From Saccopteryx bilineata (Eukaryota > Chordata > Mammalia > Chiroptera > Emballonuridae), in assembly GCF_036850765.1 (NCBI RefSeq), contig NC_089501.1:12748997-12812996 (forward strand): a stretch of 64,000 nt of DNA. The letters are read 5' to 3'. The stretch's first letter is position 1; each line of letters opens with the position of its first letter. Below, piece by piece: positions 48,581 to 59,754 of the stretch. The position numbers were made by a program, and so were the translations under genes. A model generated the notes under the pieces. The model had not been told where the DNA came from and did no database searches. It saw nothing but the letters and a program-made list of their open reading frames with translations.

Positions 48581-48927
48581 GGCTCTGCCTGTAGGCTCCT
48601 GTCCTCAGCCACATAGTTTGAAGGAATATAGCCCTGCAACTGCTGGCCGAAGCCATCTCTTTTTTTCTCCAAGTGCCTGGCGAACCACCAGCCTTCGTGG
48701 GAATTGTCCAGGACCTGGAGCTTGTCGCCAGCGCGGAAGCTCAGGTCCTCTGCAGTCCGAGCCTGGTAATCAAACAGGGCCACGAAGTAGTGGCCCTGTG
48801 GCCTGGGAGCATCAGGGGAGCAGGTCCCCTCTGTGTTCTCAATCACCACCTGTTTGTCTGCCTCCCGGACAAAGCAGGGGAGACAGGACTTCAAGTACGC
48901 CCAGAGCCTCAGGCAGATGTTGCTCAT
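48581..48927 (-). CDS. FRK: FRK coding exon 1 (Fyn-related tyrosine kinase, SH3 part)
   Basis: Encodes residues 1-115 and two bases of codon 116 of FRK, a Src-related non-receptor tyrosine kinase of epithelial cells that acts as a growth suppressor (it stabilises PTEN in human cells, from the literature). The start is MSNICLRLW; Ser replaces the Gly-2 used for myristoylation in Src, as in human FRK. The SH3 domain spans about residues 45-110, with ALFDYQA (50-56), the RT-loop EDLSFRAGD (60-68), the Trp pair 80-81 and YIPSNYV (100-106), all ligand-binding landmarks. The order [20 protein letters not shown] is the same as in human FRK as I remember it; the N-terminal 45 residues are more diverged. 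SH2 and kinase exons (about 390 residues) are not in the window. The ATG context ('gggcagcATGA') has G at -6 but C at -1. Confidence 0.95.
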
Positions 48928-49260
48928 GCTGCCCTGGTGGAGAATGGAGGAGAGGGGCTTCTCCCTCTCCCCTTTGTCTCTGCAGATTCACTTTCTTTCC
49001 TTCCAACAGGCAACTTTGAAATCAGCACCAATTCACCAGTCTTTGGAGAGTGTGCAAAACCCTGTTCCCCGACAGTCAGGCACACCTGGCTGCATGGAGG
49101 GACTCACCAGCTCGCTTTCTGTGGCTGTAGCTGCGGTCCCAGAGCGAAACCGCACAGGAGCTGGGCAGCTGCTCGGTGCCAGGATGCCTTTTCTTCTTGC
49201 TTGCTTAGGAATCCCACAACAACAAAAAAAAAAAAATTGAGAAGGCTTTATTTAGACGAA
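48928..49260 (-). promoter_or_regulatory. FRK: Probable FRK 5'UTR and core promoter
   Basis: Upstream of the FRK start codon the sequence is GC-richer than its surroundings. On the minus strand, a donor-like GAGCTG|GTGAGT lies at about 49105-49110, and pyrimidine-rich text followed by CCACCAG lies about 7 bases before the ATG, so a short 5'UTR intron is possible. No TATA box is obvious. The transcription start was not located. Confidence 0.5.
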
Positions 49261-49480
49261 CATCTGAGAACAGAAAAGAGTCACCTTGCCTCTTGTCCCA
49301 AGAGAAAGTTAACAGGAGAAAGATGTTAGCTCCAGGTAAGATCTCCAGATCTTGCTTTTCCCAGGAGCTCTCTGCCTGCTTCAGGTCTGTCTCTGTAGTT
49401 TGACCAGTCCTGACCCCCAGGGCTCTTTCCTTTTTGCTAATGAATAACCAACCAACCGAGGTTATTGCCTTTAACATCCT
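49235..49480 (-). other. LTR-like or polyadenylation-like block upstream of FRK
   Basis: On the minus strand AATAAAGCCTTCTCAA is followed by a T-run of about 12, as in the R-U5 part of many retroviral LTRs. Upstream are short moderately GC-rich stretches. No terminal TG or CA pair with TSD was found, so this is only a suggestion. Confidence 0.3.
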
Positions 49481-49499
49481 GAGCTATGAACAGACTGTA

Positions 49500-50820
49500 A
49501 TCATTTCTCTTTTACTTCCTGGTTTCTTTTTGTCTGTGATCTAAATGAGATTCCAGTCCTCTTTACCTCTCCCACACCCAGGAGAGACCAGCGCCCTCAT
49601 CAGGGAGCCAAACTCTTAAAGCAGCTGCCAAAATCCTTACTCCTGGACAAACAGGCTAGCCCAGGGAGAGCTTTGTCTTGCTATGTTCCCAGCACAGAAA
49701 TCAAGGGCAGAGATTTCTTCCCCCGCCCCTCCCCAAAGACGAGTAGAATTGTTTTGCCACCACTACGGGAAATAAAAAGGCAAATTAAAGTGGATAAAAG
49801 GCAATGGGAAAGAACCATTGAGTCCCTTCCTTTTCTCATCGCCAGGAACATGTTTTAGTAGCTTTCCAGTCTATTTACAGTCTGGAAAAGTATGAAAGCA
49901 GCTGACTAATACGCTGAGAACACGAAGCATTGCTTTTTCCCACAGAGGCATTTAATTTGCCACCTTGCATGCACTATTTCTGAAACGCGAGCGCGCGCGC
50001 ACACACTAGGTGACCAGTTTAAAGAAAGAGCAGAAATGCTGTGTGGGTGCTGCTGTGGAGGCTCTTTCTGTTCAACTGTTACCTCCAGGTTTATACTGGT
50101 TCCTAACTTCATTACTAGGAGCTGAGGATACGATGAAGCCGAGACCATAACACGATCCGGACAGGCAGCGGGTTTGCTCTACTTCCCTAGTTCAGAGCAG
50201 CTGGCTCACACCTGTGTTTAGGAGCCAAAGAATGCCTGGGCAGTGAGTTGGGATGGATCAAAGCACTACCATTTTCACTAGCAGAGAGCAATGCAAATTT
50301 GTTTATAATGTGTCACTTGTTTTTGTATAAGACATTTATTTAAAAGTTTCTCTCTTAAAAACAATCTCTCTAACCATTGGTAGAGATTTGAAACTGGCTA
50401 ACCTAGCCCCAAGTAGAATCTCAAAATTCCTGTCCTTTGTCAAACAGCAAGGCATTTTTTAGTAATCAGAAAAATTGAACAGAAGGAAAATAAAGAAAAA
50501 AAGAAAACCAGATATGTTGCAGTAATATAATATTATAATAATTAAATATATAAAAATATGAAAAATATATAGAAATAATTAGAATGTAATATTAAAAGCA
50601 ATTAAGGAAATTAAATAAAATTATACCATCTGAATAAGAATTAATCTAGGGTGTACAAATATAATAGGCAGACTTTGACTTTCATGCAGAGCCCAGTTAG
50701 TGTATATGTGAAGTTATTGATATATATAAATCAAAAAAGTGGCTTAATGTCATAACTTTGTCAGTTAACATAAGCAAGAAGCTTTCCTAGAAACACCTTA
50801 AAAGTGACTTAATGTAACAT
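49500..50820. other. Upstream flank of FRK, unique
   Basis: No gene seen. A short alternating purine-pyrimidine stretch (GCGCGC then ACACAC) lies at about 49985-50006. 50500-50680 is very AT-rich. Confidence 0.55.
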
Positions 50821-51460
50821 TTCAATAAATTAACATAAAAAGGGCTCCCTGCGAGGAACTTACAAAACGGTGGTTTAAAATGGTAATCCTGTAAATTGAC
50901 ACCTGTTAGAAGGCATAGGCCAAAAAAGAAATACTAAAACTAAGGGGCTCCCCTTCTACAGTAGGGGCCCAGACTCCAACGTTGAACGTGGACTGTCTCC
51001 ATGCCGCTCTGACCAAGGACAGCCAAGAGAAACACACCGACAAGGCCCCCTTAAACTATACCAAGGCACTCCAAAAGAATTTGCGAATAATAAACTGTAT
51101 AATTTCTGCAACTAACTTATTATGTGTCAGTCATAGCTTTCCTCCAATGACACTTAGTCTCGACACTAATAAATAAAATCCTCACAGCTGCCTCAAGAGT
51201 AGTCTTGAAAAGGCTGCTAGCCCTGCTGTTAAGCAAAAATGTCTCACTATGTGGGGAAATCAAATTGGGGACGCCTGATCGACGTAAAGCTTGGGCTCTA
51301 CTGGGACAAGAGAACCCTGGCCTCAGCTCCATCTGCTATTACCTTACCCTAAAATTGGCATTTATGGTGGACAGACCATTGGGTTAGAACAAGAACTCGT
51401 GTCCCACTCCCAGATTCCTGCAATCAATTGTCTTGAGAGTTAAAGTTGTACCAATTTGCC
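50820..51460. other. GC-richer block, unassigned
   Basis: Stands out from its AT-rich surroundings. 'ggggctccccttctacag' and 'ctctactgggacaagagaac' could belong to an old LTR; 51105-51200 has a faint MIR-like 'cttattatgtgtcagtcat' and 'aaaatcctcacagc'. No open frame with a known domain. Confidence 0.35.
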
Positions 51461-52280
51461 AGGAATAGCAAGGCCAGAAGCTGAGCCAGGTTTGTTTGTT
51501 TGTTTGTTTGTCATATGGGATCTAAAATATAATTTCACATATAAAACAGAAAATAGCAATTATACAATATTGAGAAGCCGGAAATATATTTTGTTCCAAA
51601 CACAATAATATAAAAGTATAAAATTCTATGAATACCCCTACATACAGGCATATGTGATAAACTTTTTCCAGATATATCTACATGATCTGAAAATTAAATA
51701 ATATTTGGAAGCAACTAAAGAGATGTATTTAAAACAAATTTGTAAGTGGAGTTTGAGACTTCAAAAATTTGAAGGTTTTAAATTAAATATGCCTCCATTA
51801 TAATTATAACAAGGCATTCTGGAAAAAGACAAAGAGACAGGCCTGCACAGCAGTCACTGAATTGGTGAATGAAATTGAAAAAGTGGCTGACCATCCAAAG
51901 ATGTCAGGCAAGTAATGGCCTGAGAAAGCTAAGTCAAGGGGTGGGAAGGAAAAAGTTACCTTGTGATAATAGTAGCAGAATTCTACAGTCACCCAACCTT
52001 GAAGCCTTAAAGTCATCTTTTATTCTTTGTCTTGTTTTTCTGAGTTAATTAATCATCAAATTTTGCTCAGTTTTCCTTTTCATTTATTGCAAAAAAAAAA
52101 AATTTATTCCTTCTCGATGACAGCGGAGTACTGGGCAAAAATGTTAGAATATTCTTCACTAGATTATTTCAGAGGTCTCCTAACTAGTGTCTCTTCCTCC
52201 AGTTTATCCACATATCTTTGACTCATCTTGCACAGGGCCCTGTTTTTAGATTAGTAACAGTGGCAGAGGTCTTATGTGTA
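51460..52280. other. Unique flank
   Basis: Only a short (TTTG)n run (51490-51512) recognised. Confidence 0.55.
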
Positions 52281-52284
52281 CTAG

Positions 52285-52530
52285 TAAGAGTAGCTATCAG
52301 TTTTGGAGGGCTCTCTATTTGCCAGCCACTGTGCTAAGAACGTTACAAATGATACATCACTGAATTCTCAGAAAATGAAAGCAACAATACCTATTAGAAA
52401 GGTAGCATTTTTTTATAATCTTAGAGAACTGGGGTTTAGAGAAGTTTAGTAATTTGTACAAGGTCACACAGCCACCAAGTGGCTGAACCATGAGTAACAC
52501 CCTAGTCTCATCTGACTCCAGAGCCTCAGA
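52285..52530 (+). repeat. MIR SINE, nearly complete
   Basis: 'gccagccactgtgctaagaa', 'gagaactggggtttagagaa' and 'caaggtcacacagccacc', then 'ctcatctgactccagagcc': the full MIR order. Confidence 0.92.
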
Positions 52531-52599
52531 TTGTAACTCCTCAGTTTTGATAACTCTTTTAAAAAAAAATTAATGTCATTCTTCCATGTAAAATTCTTC

Positions 52600-52900
52600 A
52601 AGAATATCCAACATGTTTGGAATAAAACCTAAACACTTCAGCTGGACACACGAGGCCCTGCTAACTTCTCTAACCTCACAGCCCTTCACTCCTGTATTCG
52701 CATCCTGTGATGCAGGTTCACCAAGTAACCAGCCATGCCTGAGACCCATATCCCACCTTCAGAGCAGTTTTGCTTCATCTTCTACCTGCTTCCCTGGGGA
52801 CTTGTGATTTTCCCGTTCTGGGTTCAAGGAGTACCTTCTCTGCCATAATGGATCAGAGGGCCTCTACTCTGTACACCCAAAAGCCTGGCACACCCTTCCA
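52600..52900 (+). repeat. L2 LINE 3' region
   Basis: 'ggaataaaacctaaacactt', 'gaggccctgctaactt' and 'ttctacctgcttccctgg' follow the L2 3' consensus order. Confidence 0.7.
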
Positions 52901-53325
52901 CTTGTTTGCTTATTGAATTCTACTTGGTTTACTTATTCGTTTGACTTTCCCAGGAAAACAAAACGTATATGGATGAAAATGGAGCTCTGTAGCAAAACTG
53001 ACAAGTTCAGTGTTAGAAAGTAACCTCACAGAGTAATCTAATCACAAATTCCTAACTGGACAGGTTATGGTGGGTTGTCACAACCCAGGCATATAACTTT
53101 TTTTCTTTTTTGGGGGGAGGAGGTGAAAGGTTTATCTGTGCCCTAAGCAAGCTCTGTCCACTGTTCTTGTGTATCTAGGTTAACATACGTTTGAAATGCC
53201 ACACTGATCCTCTTTTTCACACCCCTCAGAGCCATTACCACCCTCAAGGGAGCACATAATCTGTTACGGTAACTGTCCTGTGTGAACCCTGAGGAAAAAA
53301 GACACCTAGTAAGAAAGGCTTCTAG

Positions 53326-53570
53326 ATAAAAGTGAAGCAGTTACCAGGGGGAGGGGAATGTGGTTATGTGGGGAAGGTGTGGGAGAAAGGGTGTAAAGAA
53401 GGACAAATATAAGGTGACAGAAAATGATTTGACTTTGGATGATGGGTATACAATAGTTCAAATGCTATAGAAATGTTTACCTGAAATCTATGTACTCTAA
53501 TTGATTAATGTTACCCTGGTAAATTTAATTTTCTAAATAAAATTTAAAGAAAAAGAGAGAGAGAGAGAGA
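53326..53570 (+). repeat. 5'-truncated L1 with TSD
   Basis: Ends 'tgattaatgttaccctgg' and 'taaataaaatttaaag' followed by a GA tail. Short direct repeat GCTTCTAG at 53318-53325 and 53571-53578. Confidence 0.75.
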
Positions 53571-53639
53571 GCTTCTAGTGGCTAAGGCTCAAATTTTAAA
53601 AAACAAAGCCTAGCAACTATTTCTGCACAAGTACCTCTC

Positions 53640-54460
53640 ATGAAAATTGTACTTCATGGAGCAGCTGGCATTGAACCGCCCAGGTCTGTGCTAAACTGCC
53701 TGCCTATACTGTATGTCGCCACGTGAACCAGCCCTTACAAAGAAGTTCTTGAAATTCTATTCCACCCATCCAATCAAGGCTGCACAGCTCTGACCAATCA
53801 GAGCAGCTCTATTCTGACCAATGAAGACAGTGCCTTTTGGACCAATCAAATTGCAAGGATTTGAGTGTTCATTTCATGAGGATGGACTAATCAGGGATCA
53901 GGGCTGGGGACTCCTGTCCATATAAGCCAGTCTCCCTCTGGCTTAGGAAGCATACTTTCCACCAAAGACTAAAGACTATGTTTTCCTGGCTAGAGCTAAA
54001 ACACCAAAGATGTCTTGTCAGAGCAGAGTGGAGCAGATCAGTTCAAAGCAAAGCAGACCAAATGTGAGGGCGATCTGGCTGCGACATCTGTCACCCCATT
54101 GATTGCCAGGGTTGATTCGGCTGATCTGGCTGGCTAGGCGGGTGTCCCCTTCTTCCCTCACTACTCCATGTGCATCCCTCCCAAAGCTGCGCGCTCGGTG
54201 GAAGAGGACGACCTTCCCCGATAGAGGAGAGGACCGTTCTTTGGTCAAGCGTATACGAGTAGCTGCGCTCCCCTGCTAGAACCTCCAAACAAGTCTCAAA
54301 GCAAAGCAGATCAGTACAGAGTAAAACAGATCATTGAGTATCATAGCAGAGCTGTCTAGCCAGACGGGCCTGGCCACAGAGCTGTTCCACAGCCACACTC
54401 TATCACAATTGAGCTGTTTGCACTGAAAACTTTCCTTCTTCACCACACTTCAAATTGTGG
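53640..54460 (+). promoter_or_regulatory. LTR-like promoter block with phased CCAAT boxes
   Basis: Four CCAAT motifs start at 53770, 53794, 53818 and 53842, exactly 24 bp apart, each in a diverged 24-bp unit. A TATA-like CATATAAG follows at about 53919-53926, 75 bp downstream of the last one. The next 500 bp are GC-richer with a repeated 'caaagcaaagcaga' motif. The layout fits the U3-R-U5 of a gammaretrovirus-like (ERV1) LTR, but the ends were not fixed. A SINE-A has inserted at 54466; LTR-like text may continue after it to about 55600. No coding sequence. Confidence 0.55.
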
Positions 54461-54465
54461 ATTCC

Positions 54466-55509
54466 ACCTGACCAGGCAGTGGTGCAGTGAATGGAGCATC
54501 AGACTGGGATACAGAGGACCCAGATTCAAGATCCCAAGGTCTCCAGCTTGAGCACAGGCTCATCTGGTTTGAGCAAAGCTCACCAGCTTGGACCCAAGGT
54601 CGCTGGCTCGAGCAAGGGGTTACTCGGTCTGCTGAAGGCCCACAGTCAAGGCACATATGAGAAAGCAATCAACGAACAACTAAGGTGTCTGTTGGGCAGA
54701 TAAAATATATTATGCTCACTTTGTTAAAGACGGCGCTGCCCACGAGGAGGCCGTCGCCCAGGTGATATTAATGTGTGTCTCTGTGGGCAGGTAGAATCCT
54801 TGTAGCCTGGGGCTTGGTTTTGGGATTAGGCCTTTCCCACCCATTTTGATGTGGGGCGGCACAATCCAATCATGCCTCAGAGAAGTGTCTTTGTATTAGA
54901 GACTTCCCTGTTTTGTATATTGGATTAAAGGTTTGGATTTCTACACTATAAAATGGGGGCAGAACGAGAGCTTGCTCTCTTGGTTCCTGGGATGATTAGC
55001 ATGAGAGAGCAGAGGGAGCAGAGCAGAGAGCAGAAAGAGGCCATGTGGCCAGGAGAAGCAGCCAAGATGGCGGAGTGCTGAGTGAGATGCCAGTTTGTGT
55101 AGTGTTTGTATCTGGGATAAGGAAGGAGATGGGGAACTGAGGAGAATAAGGCTGGTGAGCTAGAAACCTTTGATTCTAGGAAACTCGGATAAGTCAGTAG
55201 CTTTGTGAGCACTGAATGTGAGTGGGTTTTGGAGCCCAGTGTGTATTTTTACTTACCCACCGGGTACAAGCTAGAATTAAAGACTATGGCCTATCAGTTT
55301 TTGGCTCCACTGTTTCTTTACCGACTGTCCGAATCCAATGCGAACCTGCATGGGCCAGGCTGCTGTGATAGTGGCCGTGGCTTCTGGCTTTACAGTGTCG
55401 CAACAAAAACCTGATGATTGATGCTTCTCATCTCTCTCCATTCCTATCTGTCTGTCCCTATCTATCCTGTCTCTGACTCTCTCTCTGTCTCTGTAAAAAA
55501 AAAAAAAAA
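54466..55509 (+). repeat. SINE-A split by a solo LTR
   Basis: Left part 54466-54689 (from CCTGACCAGGCAGTGGTGCA to 'aacaactaaggtgtc'); the remainder resumes at 55395 ('gtgtcgcaacaaaaacctg') and ends in poly(A). TSD AATTGTGGATTCC (54453-54465) and AATTGTGATTCC (55510-55521). Confidence 0.94.
54690..55394 (+). mobile_element. Solo LTR of an endogenous retrovirus, 705 bp
   Basis: Begins TGTTGGGCAG, ends GGCTTTACA, and is flanked by the 5-bp TSD GTGTC at 54685-54689 and 55395-55399. The SINE-A reads straight through when it is removed. A TATA box (TATAAAA, 54947-54953) and ATTAAA (55276-55281) suit promoter and polyadenylation signals, and CAAGATGGCGGA near 55065 matches a YY1 site. No internal viral genes remain, consistent with LTR-LTR recombination. 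Class not determined. Confidence 0.9.
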
Positions 55510-55524
55510 AATTGTGATTCCTGT

Positions 55525-56491
55525 TGGCATTGAATTGACCCCAGAGATCATCAGTTGACACCTGTAATCCAATCTCCACCTTGCTGTTTCCCACCTTCAT
55601 GTAATCCCTCAATTCCAAATGCACAAAAGAAACTTCAAACTGCCATTCTTAAAAGGATTTGAGATCATGCTTCCTAGCATATGTCATCAGTTTGGCTCAA
55701 ATAAACTCATAAATATTCTCTACTGGTTTGGATATCTTTATGTCAAATTTCCTTCTCAGAATTTTCAGAGAAGAAAGAGTGTCTATTATATAACTAATAA
55801 ATACTCAGTAATTATTTGTGGGTGGTGGGGGCAGGAAGAGAGGAAAGAAGGAAGGACTAAAGAAGGAAGAAAGAGAAGAAAAAAAAGAAGTCATTGGGGT
55901 GAGATAAACACTTGCAAAAATTCACAATTAAGAGAGAAAGTCCTACAATGTGAGAAGTTCTGGGGGCACAAAAGGAGTAAGTTCTGTCTATTGCTTCTCA
56001 GTCCCCTTCTTTCCTTTCATTTGTTTCCTGAATATTGAATTCCTTTGCCGGGCTCCTAAACCAGTTTTCCTGCCTACCACCCTTACAGCGAACTGCCATC
56101 ACTTTAATCTTAATCACTCTCCTGCACAATAACCTTCAACAGACCCTTATTGCTTCATTGGAATTTAAGGCTAAAGAATTTGTACTTTATCTAATCTTTA
56201 TCAGAGTGCCCTTTCAACATCCTCCTTCCATTACTGCCTTGCATTAGCCCTGCCACTCACGACCATATTGGTTCTCTGTGTCTCCCAATAGGCCTTGTCT
56301 ATTTCCATCAGATCTTGTCTCCTTTGCCATTCTTTTGGTTGGTATTCCTTCCCCTCCCAACAGACTCCTGCCTGCATTAAAGGTCTGAATAAAAAGCCCA
56401 CACCTCTTTTAGAGCTTCTTTGTCCATTTCTGCCAAAATAATAATTTTTCTTTTTGAATTTTTCTAGTTCTTGCAATCCCCACACCACACA

Positions 56492-56529
<38 letters not shown>

Positions 56530-56570
56530 TTTTAAAGATGCTCTTATATCTGATTTGCTAAACAATGTAA
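55525..56570. other. Flank with possible L2 remnant
   Basis: Mostly unique. A (GAAGGA)-rich patch lies at 55840-55890, and faint L2-like text at 56045-56180. (CA)n microsatellite at 56481-56523. Confidence 0.45.
56481..56523. repeat. (CA)n microsatellite
   Basis: About 20 CA units with one interruption. Confidence 0.95.
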
Positions 56571-56589
56571 CAGAAAAACTCCACAGCTA

Positions 56590-56963
56590 GGCCCTGGCTG
56601 GCTGGCTCACGGTAGAGCATCGGCCTAGTATGTAGAAATCTCAGGTTTGATTCCCAACCAAGGCAAACAGGAGAAGTGCCCATTTGCTTATCCATCTTTC
56701 CCCTTCTACTTTCTTTCCACCTCTCTCTTCCCCTCCCACAGCCAAAGCTCCACTGGAACAAAGTTGGCCCGGGCACTGAGGACAGCTCCATGGCCTCTGC
56801 CACAGGTGCTAGAATGGCTCCGGTTGCAGCAGAGTAACATCCCAGAGGGGCCAAGCATCCCCTGGTGGGCATGCCAGGTGGATCCCAGTCCAGTGCATGA
56901 GGCAGTCTGTCTCTCTGCTTCCCCGCTTTTCACTTCAGAAAAATACAAAAAACAAACAAACAA
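56590..56963 (+). repeat. SINE-B with 17-bp TSD
   Basis: Forward SINE-B with a (CAAA)n tail. TSD AAAAACTCCACAGCTAG at 56574-56590 and 56964-56980, perfect. Confidence 0.95.
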
Positions 56964-57253
56964 AAAAACTCCACAGCTAGTATTCAGCTTTTTATACCAG
57001 GACAAATCAATGAATGATCAACTCCTGCTAAGCCCTTAGCACTGCTGAACATTTTTTATGTGCCCATCCAGTCAGCTGCATTCTGTTCCTTTTCTCATAG
57101 CACTTTTCCAAATTATCTACTGTTTTTCTCAGGATCTCTGTGGATAGGCCCTTTCACTGACAATAAAATTTCTTGTCATAGAAATTCACAAAAAGTCCAA
57201 ATCTATTAGACATTAACCAATTGAATTTTTTTTTGTATCAAAAAATGTATTTA

Positions 57254-57624
57254 GGCCCTGGCCGGTTGGCTCAGTGGTAGAGCATTGGCCTGGTGTGCAG
57301 GAGTCTCAGGTTTGATTCCTGGCCAGGGCACACAGGAGAAGTGCCTATCTGCATCTCCCCCCCTCCCCCTCTCCTTCCTCTCTGTCTCTCTCTTCCCCTC
57401 CCGCAGCCAGGGCTCCATTGGAGCAAAGTTGGCCTGGGCGCTGAGGATAGCTCTATGGCCTCTGCCTCAGACACTAGAATGGCTATGGCTGCAGTGGAGC
57501 AAAGGCCCAGATGGGCGGAGTATCACCCCCTGGTGGGTGTGCCAGGTGAATCCCGGTTGGGCGCATGCCGGAGTCTGTCTGACTGCCTCCCCGTTTCCAA
57601 CTTCAGAGAAATACAACAACAACA
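57254..57624 (+). repeat. SINE-B with 14-bp TSD
   Basis: Forward SINE-B. TSD AAAAAATGTATTTA at 57240-57253 and 57625-57638, perfect. Confidence 0.95.
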
Positions 57625-57644
57625 AAAAAATGTATTTACATCTG

Positions 57645-57982
57645 CAAATCCTTGCACTTTCTTCCTGGGACAAAGATTTCTACTTGCTCACCCAGTGTCC
57701 TGTTTCTTCTTCCTTTCTAACAGAACCTTATTTTTATAGAAGCAAAAAGGCAGAGACTACATGTGTCAGCTTTCCTTACAGCTAGAAGTGGCCAATTAAA
57801 AACAAGCAAAGTCAATAAGTGGTGTTTCAGGAAAGTGCCTTAAAGGAAACAAACTCAGCTGAGAGGTCTACTCTTCCCCTCCCCTTGTGTCCTTTTTCCT
57901 CTTGCCTGGAACTCAGTTGAGATGGTTGGATCTCCAGCAGACATCTTGAACCATAAGGTGACCTTAAAAATATAAAGAGCAC

Positions 57983-58033
<51 letters not shown>

Positions 58034-59330
58034 TAGCACAAATAAAAAGGAACTTGGGTCCTCAGTATACCTACCTTCAGACTTGTTTGCAATATGGGAG
58101 GCAAATTATCTTCCTTCTATGTAAGGTGTAATTATTTTGACCTTTTATTTTATATACTTAAGACTATATTAACTGATATGTTTTCAATGACAGAAAAGGT
58201 GATTAAATCTCATCTCTGTGCTCTTGATATTACTCCCTGTGGCATGTGATTCCATCAGTTAACCTTCCTCCTGCCTTTCTTGGTGTCTTCCTCAAAGCCT
58301 ATAGTCAAGCTCAAGTCTCTCAGGCATTAGAAAGAAAAGAAGAAAAGAGAAAAAAAGAAAAGAAGAGGAGAAAAAGAAGAAAATTATTATATCCTTTATC
58401 TCACTATAGGTACCACCCTGTCTGTCCCCTTTCTTTAGCCACATTTCTCAGACAAATAGTAAATGTTTTCTTTTTCCCACCTTTCTCTCTTTGTTACTCG
58501 TGGTCTTCAGTCTGATTTTGTCTTATGCCACATCACTGAAGGTGGTCCCTTTATATCACCAATACTTTGCCATTTGCCAAATCAAATTATTCCTTTTTCA
58601 TCTTCACTGCACTTGATCATTCTTCACAGCCTAACAAAGGTAGTTTTTCTAAGCCTTTCATAATGCTGCCCTCTTTAATTTCTTCATTATCTGATAATCC
58701 TTCTCAATATCTTGCAGGTTGGTCTTCCTCTTCCTATCCCTCAAAGTTGATGTTAACTAAGAATCTTGGCTGGAACCAATGTTGGTTTCTTTTTGTCTTC
58801 TATACATACTACTGGGTGGCTATGGCCTCTGGATTGATGGCTTCCACTACTGATAACTCTCAAACCTCCAACTCTTCTCCTCAGACTCATCTACTGAGAT
58901 CACAGCCTACACAGCCATGGCCTATATAGAATGTCTTACAGGTACCTCAATTTAAAATTCACAGATCCAAATTTTTATGATTCTCTCAAAACTTTTCATT
59001 TTTATGTATTTCTGCCTCGTTCACAATAATGTCAAATAAGAACCTTAAAAAGCATCATAAATTCCTCTTTTTTCTAATCCCTTATAGTTGATCAGTGAAC
59101 AAATTATCTGAATTCAAACTGTTAAATATTTTCTCTCTTTATTGGCTTCCTCACCATCTCACTGATACTCTCTTAACTCAGGAAATCTTTGGCTCCTTTC
59201 AACTCTTTAATAATCTCCAATCTGTAGATCTTTTTATTCCCATGCTTCCCCCAAACATCCTTTCCTCTGTAGGCAAAGTGATATTACTAGAGTATAAACC
59301 CATTTATATTGAACCCTTTTAAAAATGTTT
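57645..59330. other. Unique flank with low-complexity patches
   Basis: Poly(A) then (TA)n at 57983-58034 and a GA-rich patch at 58328-58385. T/C-rich stretches at 58440-58900 may include worn L2, not resolved. Confidence 0.5.
57983..58034. repeat. Poly(A)-(TA)n tract
   Basis: About 29 A residues followed directly by about 12 TA units. Confidence 0.96.
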
Positions 59331-59348
59331 TAATGAAAAGAATAAATA

Positions 59349-59744
59349 GCCCTGGCCTCTTGGCTCAGTGATAGAGCATCGGCCTGGCATGCAGGAGTCC
59401 CAGGTTCGATTCCCGGCCAGGGCACACAGAAGAAGCGCCCATCTGCTTCTCCACCCTTCCCCCTCTCCTTCCTCTCTATCTCTCTCTTCCCCTCCCACAG
59501 CTGAGGCTCCATTGGAGCAAAAGTTGGCTCGGGTGCTGAGGATGGCTCCATGGCCTCTGCCTCAGGCGCTAGAATGGCTCTGATTGCAACAGAGCAACAC
59601 CCCAGATGGGCAGAGCATCACCCCCTGGTGGACATGCCGAGTGGATCCTGGTTGGGCGCATGCGGGAGTCTGATTGCCTCCCAGTTTCCAACTTCAGAAA
59701 AATACAAAAAAAAAAAAAAAAGGAATCTGTGTCTTACAGCCAAA
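59349..59744 (+). repeat. SINE-B with extra 3' segment
   Basis: The forward SINE-B ends in A17 at about 59721. It is followed by a 20-base non-SINE segment (59722-59741), then A-rich DNA, and only then by the right TSD AAAAGAATAAATA (59745-59757; left copy 59336-59348). Confidence 0.88.
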
Positions 59745-59754
59745 AAAAGAATAA

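Noticed and set aside
48673..49329. 218-residue plus-strand open frame over FRK exon 1
   Set aside because: Shadow of the conserved minus-strand FRK exon and its GC-rich leader; no recognisable domain.
53640..54460. Host gene promoter for an unrecognised upstream gene
   Set aside because: The layout looks promoter-like, but no downstream exon was recognised and the arrangement fits an LTR better; left as LTR-like with moderate confidence.
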